DNA of 64,000 nucleotides, from positions 1-64,000 of the forward strand of contig JAFWIE010000072.1 of assembly GCA_017533825.1 (NCBI GenBank), written 5' to 3'. The translations under genes and the position numbers were made by a program. The notes beneath the pieces are model-generated. The model made no database searches, was not told the DNA's origin, and saw only the letters and a program-made list of their open reading frames with translations. The stretch comes from Atopobiaceae bacterium (GTDB taxonomy: Bacteria; Actinomycetota; Coriobacteriia; Coriobacteriales; Atopobiaceae). Of the stretch, positions 36,006 through 43,988 are shown in pieces (position 1 is the first letter of the stretch; every line of letters starts with the position of its first letter).

Positions 36006-36192
36006 TCGCCCTCCTTAGCTCGATTCGCCAGCACACTAAGTAGCCAATCGCCGTCAGCAAGTTGATGATTCCTATCACGAGTCCCGCAGGGTTGGCGACC
36101 GTCTCGAACACTGCTGCCGCAAAAAACATCCATAGGAGCGCTCGCGTGAAGCAGACCTCGCCCATGCATTCGTGGTACTCGGAGCTGTTCAT
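35998..36192 (-). CDS. two-span membrane protein, 64 aa
   Basis: MNSSEYHECMGEVCFTRALL... has two hydrophobic spans (about residues 18-34 and 39-55) with a short loop. Starts behind GGGAGGTGTACCGACC. Unknown. Confidence 0.6.
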   Translation of the reverse strand: MNSSEYHECMGEVCFTRALLWMFFAAAVFETVANPAGLVIGIINLLTAIGYLVCWRIELRRANE

Positions 36193-36386
36193 GGTCGGTA
36201 CACCTCCCTCGCGACGGTCACGTACTCGACCACTCGGACGTTCCTGTGGCCCTCCTCCACGAGGTGCCTTGCCAGCTCCACGTAGCTCTCTAGGGTCACG
36301 TCCTTGCCTACGACGTGCAGCTCGTTCTCGTCCCACCCGTCATCCTCTGCCTCGTAGAGTACTGCGTACTCGTGCTCGTCACTCAT
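36189..36386 (-). CDS. hypothetical acidic protein, 65 aa
   Basis: MSDEHEYAVLYEAEDDGWDE... is acidic with a helix-strand layout. It overlaps both neighbours by 4 bases. Confidence 0.6.
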   Translation of the reverse strand: MSDEHEYAVLYEAEDDGWDENELHVVGKDVTLESYVELARHLVEEGHRNVRVVEYVTVAREVYRP

Positions 36387-36592
36387 TTAGCCCTCCTGTT
36401 CCAAATTTGCCTCGCATGCTCCTTGGTCCTGACGAACGGCGTCCTGCATCCACACATCACGTCGCCGTTGTCCCGTGCGACGTTGCTGGTGTTCGAACAT
36501 GCCACCGCCCATCTGGCCTGATGCCCCTTCGGCCTGTTCATAACGTACTCTGCCACGCTTCCGCACAACGGGCACCTGAGCAGGTCACTCAT
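36383..36592 (-). CDS. Lar-like zinc protein, 69 aa
   Basis: The pattern CPLCG near the N-terminus, then RWAVACSNTSNV, CGCRTPFVRTKEHARQIWNR matches Lar-type proteins ('CP.CG ... V.C..CG ... T...A...WN'). Lar of Rac prophage alleviates type I restriction. Most phage relatives are untested. The second Cys pair is imperfect here. Confidence 0.55.
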   Translation of the reverse strand: MSDLLRCPLCGSVAEYVMNRPKGHQARWAVACSNTSNVARDNGDVMCGCRTPFVRTKEHARQIWNRRAK

Positions 36593-37022
36593 CGTCTTCC
36601 TCCCGCAGTCGCAGCCTAGCGGCATACTCGGCGATTGTCTCGTCACTTATCCGAGACTGCTCCAGCTCCTCGTTGCGCACGAGGTTTGCGAACTCACGCA
36701 ACACGTCCTCTACGGTCGGCGGCTCGTAGTGACGTGAACGCTCAGGGCATGTGTATAGGATGCTGTCTGTTTCGAGCTGCCATCCAGAATCTGGCCCATA
36801 CCAGAGCATCCTTTCGACTCTTTTCGGGTTGTTCGGGTTTACCTCTCCCACAACAAGGTCGTCAACGTGCCAAACATCGTCGTCCGCGTCCATGGGCAGC
36901 TCGATGTAGCATTCCTCGACCTCGCGCTCGATGGCGTCGGCTATCCTCACGAGTTCATCCGTGTCAATGTGATTTTGCTTGAGGATGCGTATCTCCTCGC
37001 GCAGCTCTTCGATGCTTTTCAT
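36585..37022 (-). CDS. hypothetical acidic protein, 145 aa
   Basis: MKSIEELREEIRILKQNHID... is acidic with N- and C-terminal helices. It shares both ends with the 190-aa protein at 35004, so the two look paralogous. Unknown. Confidence 0.6.
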   Translation of the reverse strand: MKSIEELREEIRILKQNHIDTDELVRIADAIEREVEECYIELPMDADDDVWHVDDLVVGEVNPNNPKRVERMLWYGPDSGWQLETDSILYTCPERSRHYEPPTVEDVLREFANLVRNEELEQSRISDETIAEYAARLRLREEDDE

Positions 37023-37297
37023 CATTCGTCCATCCACGAGTACTTGATGTGCCAGTTGCCGTCCTCGTCCCTACACCGTTCGCCGTGCAGCCTGAAGGAC
37101 TTTCTCGCGCATTCGGCGCAGAGGTCTATGGACTCACGCCCGAGGAAGTCTCGGTATCCCTCGTCGTATGCGGGGTCGTGCATGAAGACGGGTATCGTTT
37201 CGTACGTGCTGCGACTGCTAATCACCGCGTTGATGTCGTGCTGGTCTATCTCCTTGCCGCACTTGTCGCACGTGTACCTCTCGATTGTCGTCTTCAT
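37022..37297 (-). CDS. zinc-ribbon protein, 91 aa
   Basis: MKTTIERYTCDKCGKEIDQH... has CDKC and CAEC pairs. It resembles the 120-aa protein at 23482 in its first part. Unknown function. Confidence 0.6.
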   Translation of the reverse strand: MKTTIERYTCDKCGKEIDQHDINAVISSRSTYETIPVFMHDPAYDEGYRDFLGRESIDLCAECARKSFRLHGERCRDEDGNWHIKYSWMDE

Positions 37298-37527
37298 CGC
37301 TCGTCCTCCAATGCCATAAGCACGTCGTTGAGCGCACGCATCGCGTTGGCGACGTCCATGCAAGCGCTCTTGACCGCCTTGTGCTCCTCGGTGCCCTCTT
37401 TGGCGTTGCATTGCAAGCTAGACATGCCATTGAGTTGGGCGTAGCTGAGCCTTGACCAGCTCGAAATGTTCACGTCACCATCGGACCACACGCGTACTGC
37501 GTAGTCGGTGAATGCCAGCTCGCTCAT
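37294..37527 (-). CDS. hypothetical protein, 77 aa
   Basis: MSELAFTDYAVRVWSDGDVN... is mixed, with a C-terminal helix. 4-base overlaps on both sides. Confidence 0.6.
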   Translation of the reverse strand: MSELAFTDYAVRVWSDGDVNISSWSRLSYAQLNGMSSLQCNAKEGTEEHKAVKSACMDVANAMRALNDVLMALEDER

Positions 37528-37832
37528 TTGCCGTCACCATACCTTCCCCGTGCGCGGTTGCGCTCCTCGCATCGCTCCATCGCGGCCTGTAGGTCGATGC
37601 CGTAGCGGTCAGCGAGCTTGCAAGCGGCCTGTATCACGTCGGCCAGCTCGTCGGCGAGGCATAGCGGCTTATCGCAGCAGTCACGTATCTCGCAATCACG
37701 GCAGTCGCTCGGACCTCCGCATCCATCCACTGCTTGCCAAGCAGCGTAAACCTCGGCTGCCTCCTCCAACGGCTTCAGCGCGGCCTCCTTCGGCGCCCCC
37801 ATGCGGAACGGGTGTATCTTCAGCTCAATCAT
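37524..37832 (-). CDS. MazG-like nucleotide pyrophosphohydrolase, 102 aa
   Basis: The motifs LEEAAEVYAAWQ (EExxE) and LADELADVIQAACKLADRYG (ExxD) are the metal-binding signature of the MazG/dUTPase-2-like all-alpha fold. A Cys-rich insertion CRDCEIRDCCDKPLC lies between them, which is unusual. Such enzymes hydrolyse (d)NTPs to (d)NMPs. In phages they alter nucleotide pools or ppGpp, and a MazG-like enzyme supplies dGMP in Z-genome phages. Substrate unknown. Confidence 0.75.
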   Translation of the reverse strand: MIELKIHPFRMGAPKEAALKPLEEAAEVYAAWQAVDGCGGPSDCRDCEIRDCCDKPLCLADELADVIQAACKLADRYGIDLQAAMERCEERNRARGRYGDGK

Positions 37833-37845
37833 TCGTCCACCACTC

Positions 37846-38202
37846 TTACCTTTTTCGCCTTCCGCAGTTCGGGCAGAACTTGAAACGTGGAGTGCTCGGC
37901 TCAAGTTGCATCTGCCAGTGGCATTCGTCACACTCAAGCCACGCCTCGCCCATTCCCTCGGTCTCAGCGAGGTTGTCATGCACCTCCATGTGGCACGTCC
38001 CCGCGCCCACCGTCGCGGCGATGGCCTGCTCGGGGGTGAGTCCGCACATCCTGATGCGGATGTGTCCGGCATCGATCACGTAGGCCGTCACTCGCGCCCC
38101 TCCGTTTGCGTCGTACCACGTGTGATTCTTCGCGCCGTGGCTCGTCCACTCGATACCGCGCTCGTCGAGCATGCGGCGCAACTTATCGGTCACGTTGTTC
38201 AT
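37846..38202 (-). CDS. hypothetical protein with C-terminal zinc ribbon, 118 aa
   Basis: MNNVTDKLRRMLDERGIEWT... has an N-terminal region resembling that of the 70-aa protein at 38814 (LxERGI-W/RW-S/Q). A C-terminal CDECHW...FCPNCGRR zinc ribbon follows. Unknown function. Confidence 0.65.
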   Translation of the reverse strand: MNNVTDKLRRMLDERGIEWTSHGAKNHTWYDANGGARVTAYVIDAGHIRIRMCGLTPEQAIAATVGAGTCHMEVHDNLAETEGMGEAWLECDECHWQMQLEPSTPRFKFCPNCGRRKR

Positions 38203-38578
38203 CGTATCCTCCCAGCTCGTCCTCGAACTGCTGCATGATTTCCTCCGCGTACTCGAGGAATCGGTCTTGGTAGAACTTGACGCGGTTTCGCGGCGTCTTG
38301 CGGAACCACTTGGCCTTGAATCTCGCGACCTCCTCGTGATAGTCCTCCTCGTTCGTGTCGCCGCTCAGATAGAAGTCGAGGCTCTCGAACAACCCGCCGC
38401 CGCGCGGGCCGAACTCGCACTTGCGCGGCTCGCGGTCGTAGTAGACCTTGCCGAATGGCCGCGAGTGATAGCTGTACCCGCCGCCAAACAGGTCAAAGTA
38501 GAGTTCGTTCAGCTCCTCGTCGCACCACTGGCCGTCAAGCTCACTCATTCCGTAGCATTCAAAGTGTCCGCCGCTCAT
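38183..38578 (-). CDS. hypothetical acidic protein, 131 aa
   Basis: MSGGHFECYGMSELDGQWCD... is aromatic and acidic with a helical C-terminal half. 'MSGGHF' starts are common in phage proteins of unknown function. Confidence 0.6.
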   Translation of the reverse strand: MSGGHFECYGMSELDGQWCDEELNELYFDLFGGGYSYHSRPFGKVYYDREPRKCEFGPRGGGLFESLDFYLSGDTNEEDYHEEVARFKAKWFRKTPRNRVKFYQDRFLEYAEEIMQQFEDELGGYDEQRDR

Positions 38579-38817
38579 CCTGCAATCCTCCTTGCGCAAT
38601 AGGGGCAGTACATGCCGATTACCCGAGCGTCTCCCATGTAGTCTGGTATGCATAGCCTGTGACCGCACGTAAGCGAGTACCACCTGTATGTGTCTCCGTC
38701 GTAGTCGTGATACCCCTCGCCGTCCACGGCGCACGTCCGTGGCTTTTCCGCCAGTTTGACAAGCGCCGCGAAGGACTCCTCTGGCTTGAAGTCTGTGGTG
38801 AAATATGATTCAGTCAT
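38575..38817 (-). CDS. zinc-ribbon protein, 80 aa
   Basis: MTESYFTTDFKPEESFAALV... carries C...CGH.LC and YCPYCARR near the C-terminus. Overlaps neighbours by 4 bases. Confidence 0.6.
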   Translation of the reverse strand: MTESYFTTDFKPEESFAALVKLAEKPRTCAVDGEGYHDYDGDTYRWYSLTCGHRLCIPDYMGDARVIGMYCPYCARRIAG

Positions 38818-39026
38818 TTCGACTCCATCGCGTCAACGAACGCCAACGCCTGCTCCGCATCTATGCCGTAGCATATGAGGTCGATTGTCCCGTTGCTGCG
38901 TTGTATGAACGATGTCTCGCGCCCCGAACATCTGAGCCAAGTGTATTCGTTCGGCCCCGATTGCGGCCATCTGAACGCAATCCCGCGCTCCGTAAGACCA
39001 TCGCGAATCTTCTCCATGGTGCTCAT
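38814..39026 (-). CDS. hypothetical protein, 70 aa
   Basis: The ATG follows GGAGGTACGGAG. MSTMEKIRDGLTERGIAFRW... resembles the N-terminal half of the 118-aa protein at 37846, suggesting a duplication without the zinc ribbon. Confidence 0.6.
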   Translation of the reverse strand: MSTMEKIRDGLTERGIAFRWPQSGPNEYTWLRCSGRETSFIQRSNGTIDLICYGIDAEQALAFVDAMESK

Positions 39027-39052
39027 CTCCGTACCTCCAAAATCAGTCACAG

Positions 39053-39199
39053 CTACCGCGCGAGGAACGTCTCGCCCGTCCTGGCATCCACGTACTCGTT
39101 GAGCGTGAGCGCGGAGACGGCGAGGGTCGCGTTCCTCTCGCACCTGTCGCGCGACTTGAAGTACGGCCTTGGGCCGCTCACCCGCCTTGGGCGGCTCAC
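39053..39199 (-). CDS. small basic protein, 48 aa
   Basis: GTG start in a GTGA overlap. The first 20 residues are Arg-rich (RPRRVSGPRPYFKSRDRC) and contain an imperfect repeat VSRPRR/VSGPRP encoded by GTGAGC(C/G)GCCCAAGG. Unknown. Confidence 0.45.
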   Translation of the reverse strand: MSRPRRVSGPRPYFKSRDRCERNATLAVSALTLNEYVDARTGETFLAR

Positions 39200-39504
39200 T
39201 CCATCTCCTGCCGCGCGTCGGGGATGGCCACCCACTGGCCCTGGCCCTCGGCCTTCTCCATCCACACGAGCCAGCAGACGGCGCCAGTCGTGCGGTTGAC
39301 CACGCGGTACGACCAGCTGCCGTCCGCGAACGCCGGCGCCGGGTGGCGCGTCGCGTCCAATGGCTGTCCGGGCGCCTCGGGAACCCGGTCGTTGGCATAT
39401 GCCGCAGGCGCCGAGCAGCCCGTGAACGCCCACAGCATCGCCTCAATCATCAGCGCGCAGAACAGGTACAGCGCCGCGTCGTGGCGCTCCTCGCTTGCCA
39501 TCAT
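39196..39504 (-). CDS. membrane-anchored or lipoprotein-like protein, 102 aa
   Basis: MMASEERHDAALYLFCALMI... has a hydrophobic stretch ending FTGCS that could be a lipobox or anchor. The C-terminal domain (PLDATRHPAPAFADGSWSYR...) is clearly similar to the protein at 43985 (PLDAVRVNAPSFADGDVCYK), so they are paralogues. Exposed outside the inner membrane by inference. Confidence 0.6.
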   Translation of the reverse strand: MMASEERHDAALYLFCALMIEAMLWAFTGCSAPAAYANDRVPEAPGQPLDATRHPAPAFADGSWSYRVVNRTTGAVCWLVWMEKAEGQGQWVAIPDARQEME

Positions 39505-40367
39505 CGTTCCTCCCGTTCGATTGTTTCGTCAATCGCGGCAACCATGGCAAGTTCCCGCTCAGACAGCTTCCATTTGATAGCCGCAGCGCGTTCAGCCGCA
39601 GCGCGTTCAGCCGCAGCGCGTTCAGCCGCAGCGCGTTCAGCCGCAGCGCGTTCAGCCGCAGCGCGTGTCCCGAGCAGCAGCCCGCCGCCGAATATCGTCT
39701 TGCCGCCCATCGCGTCTAGCTTTGATATCGGTACGCAGTCTCGGGCGTTGAGCTTGTAGGGCGTGTCGTGCGCGGCGAACCATTGCACCTTCGCCGCATG
39801 AATGACGTTGTCGGGATACACGTATTTCGGCATTCTTGCCTTGTTGGCACTCTGCAGCTCCTTGTCCCTGCCCTCAAGCGCCTTGCTGAGCGCGGGGTCG
39901 CTCTCGAGAATCGTCCCGTCCTTGTCTAGGCTCGTGACGAAGCTCGTCGGCACCTTTGCTCCGTTGGCGTAGGTTATGCTTGCGTGGCACACGATGTGGT
40001 TGCATCGCATGCGCGTCGCCCTGCCGCTCATCAGGGTCATGGTCGGGGCGAACAGGAAGAACTCGATTCCCGCGTCGAGATAGTCCTTGATAATCTTGGA
40101 TAGGATTGAGAACGGCGGGTTGTCAACAACGCAGCATCCTTCGGGGTAGTCCTCCGTCCTGTAGTCGCGCTTCGGCCAGAACGGTCGCATGAAGTGGCTC
40201 TTGTCGATGCCGTAGCGCCTTGTCACGTAGTCTGCCACGAGGTCATAGATTTCCGGTGGGGTAACGCAATCGTCTGTGGTGGCGTGTGTTTTGAACTTGT
40301 CAACAAACGCGCTGTAGTTTTCGTCTTGCTTGAGTTCGGAAAGCGACATCTGCGACTTGAGGCGCAT
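39501..40367 (-). CDS. adenine-methyltransferase-like protein with AAAER repeats, 288 aa
   Basis: The protein contains CCVVDNPPFSILSKIIKDYL, the NPPF catalytic motif of N6-adenine methyltransferases in the EcoRI-methylase-like group. FFLFAPTMTL and GKTIFGGGLLL follow. Its C-terminus carries a (AAAER)n stretch encoded by a 15-bp tandem repeat at about 39581-39665. Homologues with this repeat are common in phages and are annotated as methyltransferase or ParB-like. A glycine-rich AdoMet motif is not obvious. Confidence 0.65.
   Translation of the reverse strand: MRLKSQMSLSELKQDENYSAFVDKFKTHATTDDCVTPPEIYDLVADYVTRRYGIDKSHFMRPFWPKRDYRTEDYPEGCCVVDNPPFSILSKIIKDYLDAGIEFFLFAPTMTLMSGRATRMRCNHIVCHASITYANGAKVPTSFVTSLDKDGTILESDPALSKALEGRDKELQSANKARMPKYVYPDNVIHAAKVQWFAAHDTPYKLNARDCVPISKLDAMGGKTIFGGGLLLGTRAAAERAAAERAAAERAAAERAAAERAAAIKWKLSERELAMVAAIDETIEREER
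39581..39665 (-). repeat. 15-bp coding repeat (AAAER)n
   Basis: CCGCAGCGCGTTCAG is repeated in perfect tandem five to six times. It encodes A-A-E-R-A in the methyltransferase-like protein. Copy number is likely to vary by slippage. Confidence 0.9.
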
Positions 40368-40371
40368 CGCT

Positions 40372-40773
40372 CTATTCCTCGTTTTTCTGCTCGAACTCGC
40401 GCAGCTCCACGACGGCCACCATGCACGTGCGGGCGACCATGTCCTCCGTGAGCGCGCCTTGCGACACGTTCCAGCCGTCGAGCTGCACCATCACGTCCCA
40501 GCGGGCGCACGACGGCCAGCCCGAGTCTCCTGCCAGCACGCGTATCGACTCGCGCAGCCACGAGTCGTGCGTGCGCTCCTTGGTGCCGTTGTCGAACCAG
40601 CGCTGAACGGGGTCGTAGACCTCCGCCGCGCCAGCCCGAATCATCAGCGCGTGCGCCTCGGCGAACGCGGCTGCGTTGTTGTTCTCGATGCCCGCCATGG
40701 GGCCGGACAGGAACACCGCCTTGTCCTTCACGCACCTCTCCAGCGCGTCCATGTCGTACTTCACTGCTGCCAT
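40372..40773 (-). CDS. DUF4406-like protein 1, 133 aa
   Basis: VFLSGPMAGIENNNAAAFAE is the opening motif of DUF4406 proteins, related in fold to nucleoside 2-deoxyribosyltransferases. A second member is encoded at 44673. A role in nucleotide metabolism is possible by fold similarity only. Confidence 0.7.
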   Translation of the reverse strand: MAAVKYDMDALERCVKDKAVFLSGPMAGIENNNAAAFAEAHALMIRAGAAEVYDPVQRWFDNGTKERTHDSWLRESIRVLAGDSGWPSCARWDVMVQLDGWNVSQGALTEDMVARTCMVAVVELREFEQKNEE

Positions 40774-40884
40774 TCTTCCTCCTAAAGGCGCGGCCGCCAG
40801 AGCGTCTCTAGCGGCCGCTTTTCCTCGATACGTCTATTTGGTCGTTTGCGGCGAGAACTCGCCGAATTTCGGGGCTACAGTCGC
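40774..40884 (-). promoter_or_regulatory. intergenic region with GCGGCCGC hairpin and CGGCGAGAACTCGCCG palindrome
   Basis: No gene is present. GCGGCCGC arms at 40791 and 40814 can pair. Near 40848 is the perfect palindrome CGGCGAGAACTCGCCG followed by AATTTCGGGG. The word CTCGCCGAATTTCG recurs at 41788 upstream of the 113-aa gene. They may be operators for the adjacent XRE protein. Confidence 0.4.
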
Positions 40885-41097
40885 TCACGGCCCCAGAAGC
40901 TCGTCCCACGTGCATCCGAGCGCGGCCTTGACTGCGCGCAGGGTGTACAGCGTCGGCGAGAACCTGCGCCCGATGTCATACAGCGTCGTGTGGCTGACGC
41001 CCGCGCGGGCGCCCAAGTCGAGCATCGTCGTGCGGCGCTCGCGCACGAGCCGCCTCAGGTTGTGCGCGAGCTGCGGGTCGGCGGCGTTCTTCTTCAT
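40885..41097 (-). CDS. XRE-family HTH protein, 70 aa
   Basis: MKKNAADPQLAHNLRRLVRE followed by TTMLDLGARAGVSHTTLYDI and ALGCTWDELL is a complete single XRE/Cro HTH domain. It is flanked by palindromes that could be its operators. Likely a local repressor. Confidence 0.8.
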   Translation of the reverse strand: MKKNAADPQLAHNLRRLVRERRTTMLDLGARAGVSHTTLYDIGRRFSPTLYTLRAVKAALGCTWDELLGP

Positions 41098-41312
41098 CGC
41101 CACGGCAGCCACGCCCTCGTGTCGGCGTCTTGCAGCCAGAGCCTTCCCGCCTCGTCGAAGCGGCGCCGCGCGACCTCGATGAGCCTGCCCGCCACCTTGA
41201 CGCGCCTGCCCTCGCGCGGCCCCACCTCGCGGCGCAGACGCACGGTGGCGCACCTTCCGTCTGCGTCGATCTCTGGCATCACGACCATGCCATCGCACGT
41301 CGGCCCCGCCAT
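41094..41312 (-). CDS. basic hypothetical protein, 72 aa
   Basis: MAGPTCDGMVVMPEIDADGR... is basic and probably beta-rich. Its stop overlaps the XRE start (ATGA), so they are co-translated. Unknown. Confidence 0.6.
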   Translation of the reverse strand: MAGPTCDGMVVMPEIDADGRCATVRLRREVGPREGRRVKVAGRLIEVARRRFDEAGRLWLQDADTRAWLPWR

Positions 41313-41360
41313 CGACGGTCACGACCTCGATTCGGGCGAAGCGCCCGTCGCGCACGTCCC

Positions 41361-41702
41361 TCACGCGAACCTCACCTCCTTGTCGGCGGCGTCGGCGCGA
41401 ACCCACCAGCCGCCCCTGTCCTGGTCGAGCGGGCGCACGCGCAGCCCGCCCTTGTGGCTCACGTGGATGACGCGGCACGCCACCCACTCTCCGTCGTGGT
41501 ACCGTCGCGCCTCGCACTCGCGCCCGAGCTTCCACGCGTGCTCGCTCAGCTCGTCGGCCATCCGCCGCCACGCGTCGCGCTCGGCCTTGCACGCGTCGCG
41601 CTCCGCCTCGCACTCGTCCAGCTCGCGCACCGTGCGCACGAGCATCGCGAGCGCCATCAGAAGCATCGCCACGAGCGCGGCGGCGCCTATGGTGTCCGTC
41701 AT
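41361..41702 (-). CDS. membrane-anchored coiled-coil protein, 113 aa
   Basis: MTDTIGAAALVAMLLMALAM... is a single N-terminal anchor followed by a coiled coil rich in Glu, Arg and Cys (CEAERDACKAERDAWRRM), then a basic beta-like end. The layout recalls Rz-type spanins or anchors, but there is no lysis cassette here. Confidence 0.6.
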   Translation of the reverse strand: MTDTIGAAALVAMLLMALAMLVRTVRELDECEAERDACKAERDAWRRMADELSEHAWKLGRECEARRYHDGEWVACRVIHVSHKGGLRVRPLDQDRGGWWVRADAADKEVRFA

Positions 41703-41826
41703 TTCCTGCCTCCTAGCCTGTGGTTGCGTGAGGGGCGAAATCTCGCCCGCTCGCGCGAAAACGGGTAAACAGTCGTTGTTCGGAAAATCTCGCCGAATTT
41801 CGTGCCTAGAGCGCCCCATAGGGGCA

Positions 41827-42816
41827 TCAGAACAGCCGACGCATGCCGCACCGCATGAAGTCGCGGAAGTCGCGCCACTCGGCCGCGTACGCGTAGGCGT
41901 CGGCGAACACCCTGCGCGCGGCCCTGACCACGTTCGGCTCGAAGCGCTCGGCCGCGCCCAGGTCGCGCTCGTGGCGCGAGTTGAGCGGGCACCCGACGCA
42001 GCCCGTGCGCCTAAAGCCCCACAGCCCGTAGCAGTCGGAGTGCCGTATGCCGAACGTCCGCTCGTAGAACGCGCGGTCGGCGTCGCCCATCCAGAAGAGC
42101 GGGCGGTAGGTGTCGATGCCGTGCCCCCGGTCGAAGCACGTCATGTGCGCGGCGCGGATGCCGCCCTCGGCGCGTCTCACGCCCACGAGCAGCACGTCGG
42201 CGCCCACCTCGCGCTCCACCTCGCGCGACGGCAGCTTCTTCGCGAGCTTGCAGCACTCGGCGGAGACGGCGAAGGTCGGCGGGCGCTCGACCAGAAACTC
42301 CCTGAGCCATCGCACGTTGCCGACGTCGTACCACCCCGGCTCGTCGGTGGCCGTCCACGCGTTCGACCACCACTTGAGCGCCGAGGTCTGGGCGCCGTAG
42401 CGCGCGAGCAGCGCGTCGTAGGGCTCGTCCTCGAAGCCGAAGCCTATGGATTGCAGCCGACGCAGCATGTCCGACACGTACTTGCTCAGGAACGGCTGGC
42501 CACGGGTCTTGCAGCAGACGGGGATGGTCTCTCTCGCCCGCACGCGCCGGATGCGGATGCCGTAGGCGTCCTCCAGGTAGCCGACGTGGTGCCTCGTCGC
42601 GGCCCACTCAAGCCCCGTGTCGAGCCACGCGTACGTCACCTCGCACCCGGTGCGCCCACGCACGCGCTCCACCACGTCAACCATCACGTCGGAGTCGGCA
42701 CCTCCGCTCACGCTCACGAGGGCGTGGGAGTGCTGCGACAGCACCGACTCGCACTTCATCGCGGCGTCGGCTATCGCGCCGTTGCCGCATTCCAAAAGCT
42801 GTCGATAAGAATCCAA
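41827..42816 (-). CDS. PAPS-reductase-like PP-loop protein 1, 329 aa
   Basis: SVSGGADSDVM is the PP-loop of PAPS reductase/ATP pyrophosphatase proteins. Four conserved Cys regions follow (CCKTRGQPF, ECCKLAKK, GCVGCPLNS), which may bind an iron-sulfur cluster. The start is TTG 42816. It is paralogous to the protein at 51081 along its whole length (SGGADSDVM, GCAGCPFN). Proteins of this group serve in sulfur transfer or DNA modification in phages; the substrate is unknown. Confidence 0.8.
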   Translation of the reverse strand: MDSYRQLLECGNGAIADAAMKCESVLSQHSHALVSVSGGADSDVMVDVVERVRGRTGCEVTYAWLDTGLEWAATRHHVGYLEDAYGIRIRRVRARETIPVCCKTRGQPFLSKYVSDMLRRLQSIGFGFEDEPYDALLARYGAQTSALKWWSNAWTATDEPGWYDVGNVRWLREFLVERPPTFAVSAECCKLAKKLPSREVEREVGADVLLVGVRRAEGGIRAAHMTCFDRGHGIDTYRPLFWMGDADRAFYERTFGIRHSDCYGLWGFRRTGCVGCPLNSRHERDLGAAERFEPNVVRAARRVFADAYAYAAEWRDFRDFMRCGMRRLF

Positions 42817-42983
42817 CGCGCCACTCTTCGCATGCCTGCGAAGTGCGGCAGATCGTTAACTTGCCATCGGCCACGATGCCGACTCTTTACGCGACCGCAT
42901 CACATCTCGTCCGGTCGCGACCCCGCTTCACGGGGATAGCGTCAGTCCCTTCTTCTCCGCGTTTTCATGGTTCGTCCCATCCG
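42817..42983 (-). other. short intergenic stretch
   Basis: There is no convincing gene. The minus strand holds GACCCCGCTTCACGGGG-type and GTCGCGACC palindromes. A small GTG frame reads into the PAPS-like gene but has no ribosome site. Confidence 0.3.
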
Positions 42984-43794
42984 TCATGCGGCCCGCGCGT
43001 TCGCGCGCACCAGCTGCATCGCCATCGTCGGCACCACGGAGTTGCCGATTCGCCTGACCTGCTCCCTCTTCGGCACGGCCGTGCCGTCGGAGTAGCGGTC
43101 GATCACGTACCTGACCGGAAACCCCTGCGCCAGCTTCAGCTCCTCGGGCGTGAGCATGCGCAGGTGCGCGTGCCTTTGTCGCATCGTCACCAGCGCGAAC
43201 CTGTCCGTGCAGGTGATGGTGCGCAGCGGCATGTCGAGCGACTGCCCGACTCCCGTGCCGTAGTAGCTCATCAGCCACTGGCCGCCGTACTCGCGAAACC
43301 CGCGCTCCATGCGCGCGAGCGTCTTGGCAGACAGCGGGCGGCTCCTGTGGTCCACCCGCTTGCCGACGTCGGCGAGGTCGATGCACGGGCGCACGCTCAG
43401 CCAGTGCGGCAGGTGCGGGTCGAGCAGGGTGTCCGGCCTCTTGTGGTTCGGCAGCGGCCATGCCGTCGCGCAGCCGTCGCGGCGAAGCACCGCGTACCAG
43501 CGCGTGCGGCCCGAGCTCGGCTGACTCCATCGTGCAGAGGTCGACCCCAGCGTCACCCTCATATGCGTACTTGAGCATCGGCGCGTCTTGGTTGACGCGC
43601 TTGACCTCTACGGTCGGATATAACGTGAAAGCCATAATCTGTTCCCCTCGTGTCTTGAGAAGCATAATCCTCAGCCTCTCCCGGTCTTGTCGCGAGAGGG
43701 CGGACACGGCGACCATCGCAGCCGCGTCCGCCCTCTCCTGCGTCATGCGCTCGGCAATGCGCCGCTGACGCGCGTTCTCCTCGTATGGCGTCAT
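42928..43794 (-). pseudogene. truncated dUTPase N-terminus fused to foreign sequence
   Basis: The frame starts at ATG 43794 (ATGA overlap) with 53 helical residues, then MAFTLYPTVEVKRVNQDAPM and GDAGVDLCT, motif 1 of trimeric dUTPases, and SAELGPHALV as expected for the next strand. After about base 43497 the dUTPase sequence ends. The frame runs on through sequence that, in another frame, encodes a C5-methyltransferase C-terminus. Motifs 2-5 of dUTPase are absent, so the enzyme should be inactive. Confidence 0.7.
42984..43500 (-). pseudogene. C-terminal half of a C5 cytosine methyltransferase
   Basis: The frame encodes PLSAKTLARMERGFREYGGQ..., TPEELKLAQGFPVRYVIDRY and RIGNSVVPTMAMQLV: the target-recognition region and motifs IX-X of Dcm-type enzymes. 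The N-terminal half with the AdoMet site and PCQ catalytic loop is missing. Its left part joins a dUTPase start out of frame, indicating a deletion between the two genes. Confidence 0.7.
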
Positions 43795-43988
43795 GGCTCG
43801 GCCTTGAACTTCTCGCAGTCCTCGCCGCATCCGAGGTAGTCCCACACGCGATGCGGCATGCCAGCCGTCTTCCATCTCTGCATGCATGCGTCGGCATGCT
43901 CGCATCGGACGAAGTAGTCGCACCCCGTCATGTCGGAGTCCATTGGTTGGAGCCTCGGGTCTTGATAGGAGCCTATCTCGTAGCTCAT
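43791..43988 (-). CDS. Cys-containing protein, 65 aa
   Basis: MSYEIGSYQDPRLQPMDSDM... has C-X6-C-X5-C and CGEDC, a possible zinc site. 4-base overlaps with both neighbours. Confidence 0.6.
   Translation of the reverse strand: MSYEIGSYQDPRLQPMDSDMTGCDYFVRCEHADACMQRWKTAGMPHRVWDYLGCGEDCEKFKAEP

Noticed and set aside
41361..41702. Rz-type spanin
   Set aside because: One anchor and a coiled coil are present, but there is no holin, endolysin or partner Rz1 in the region.
42928..43500. Active dUTPase-methyltransferase fusion enzyme
   Set aside because: The two parts are in different frames and each lacks its catalytic core.
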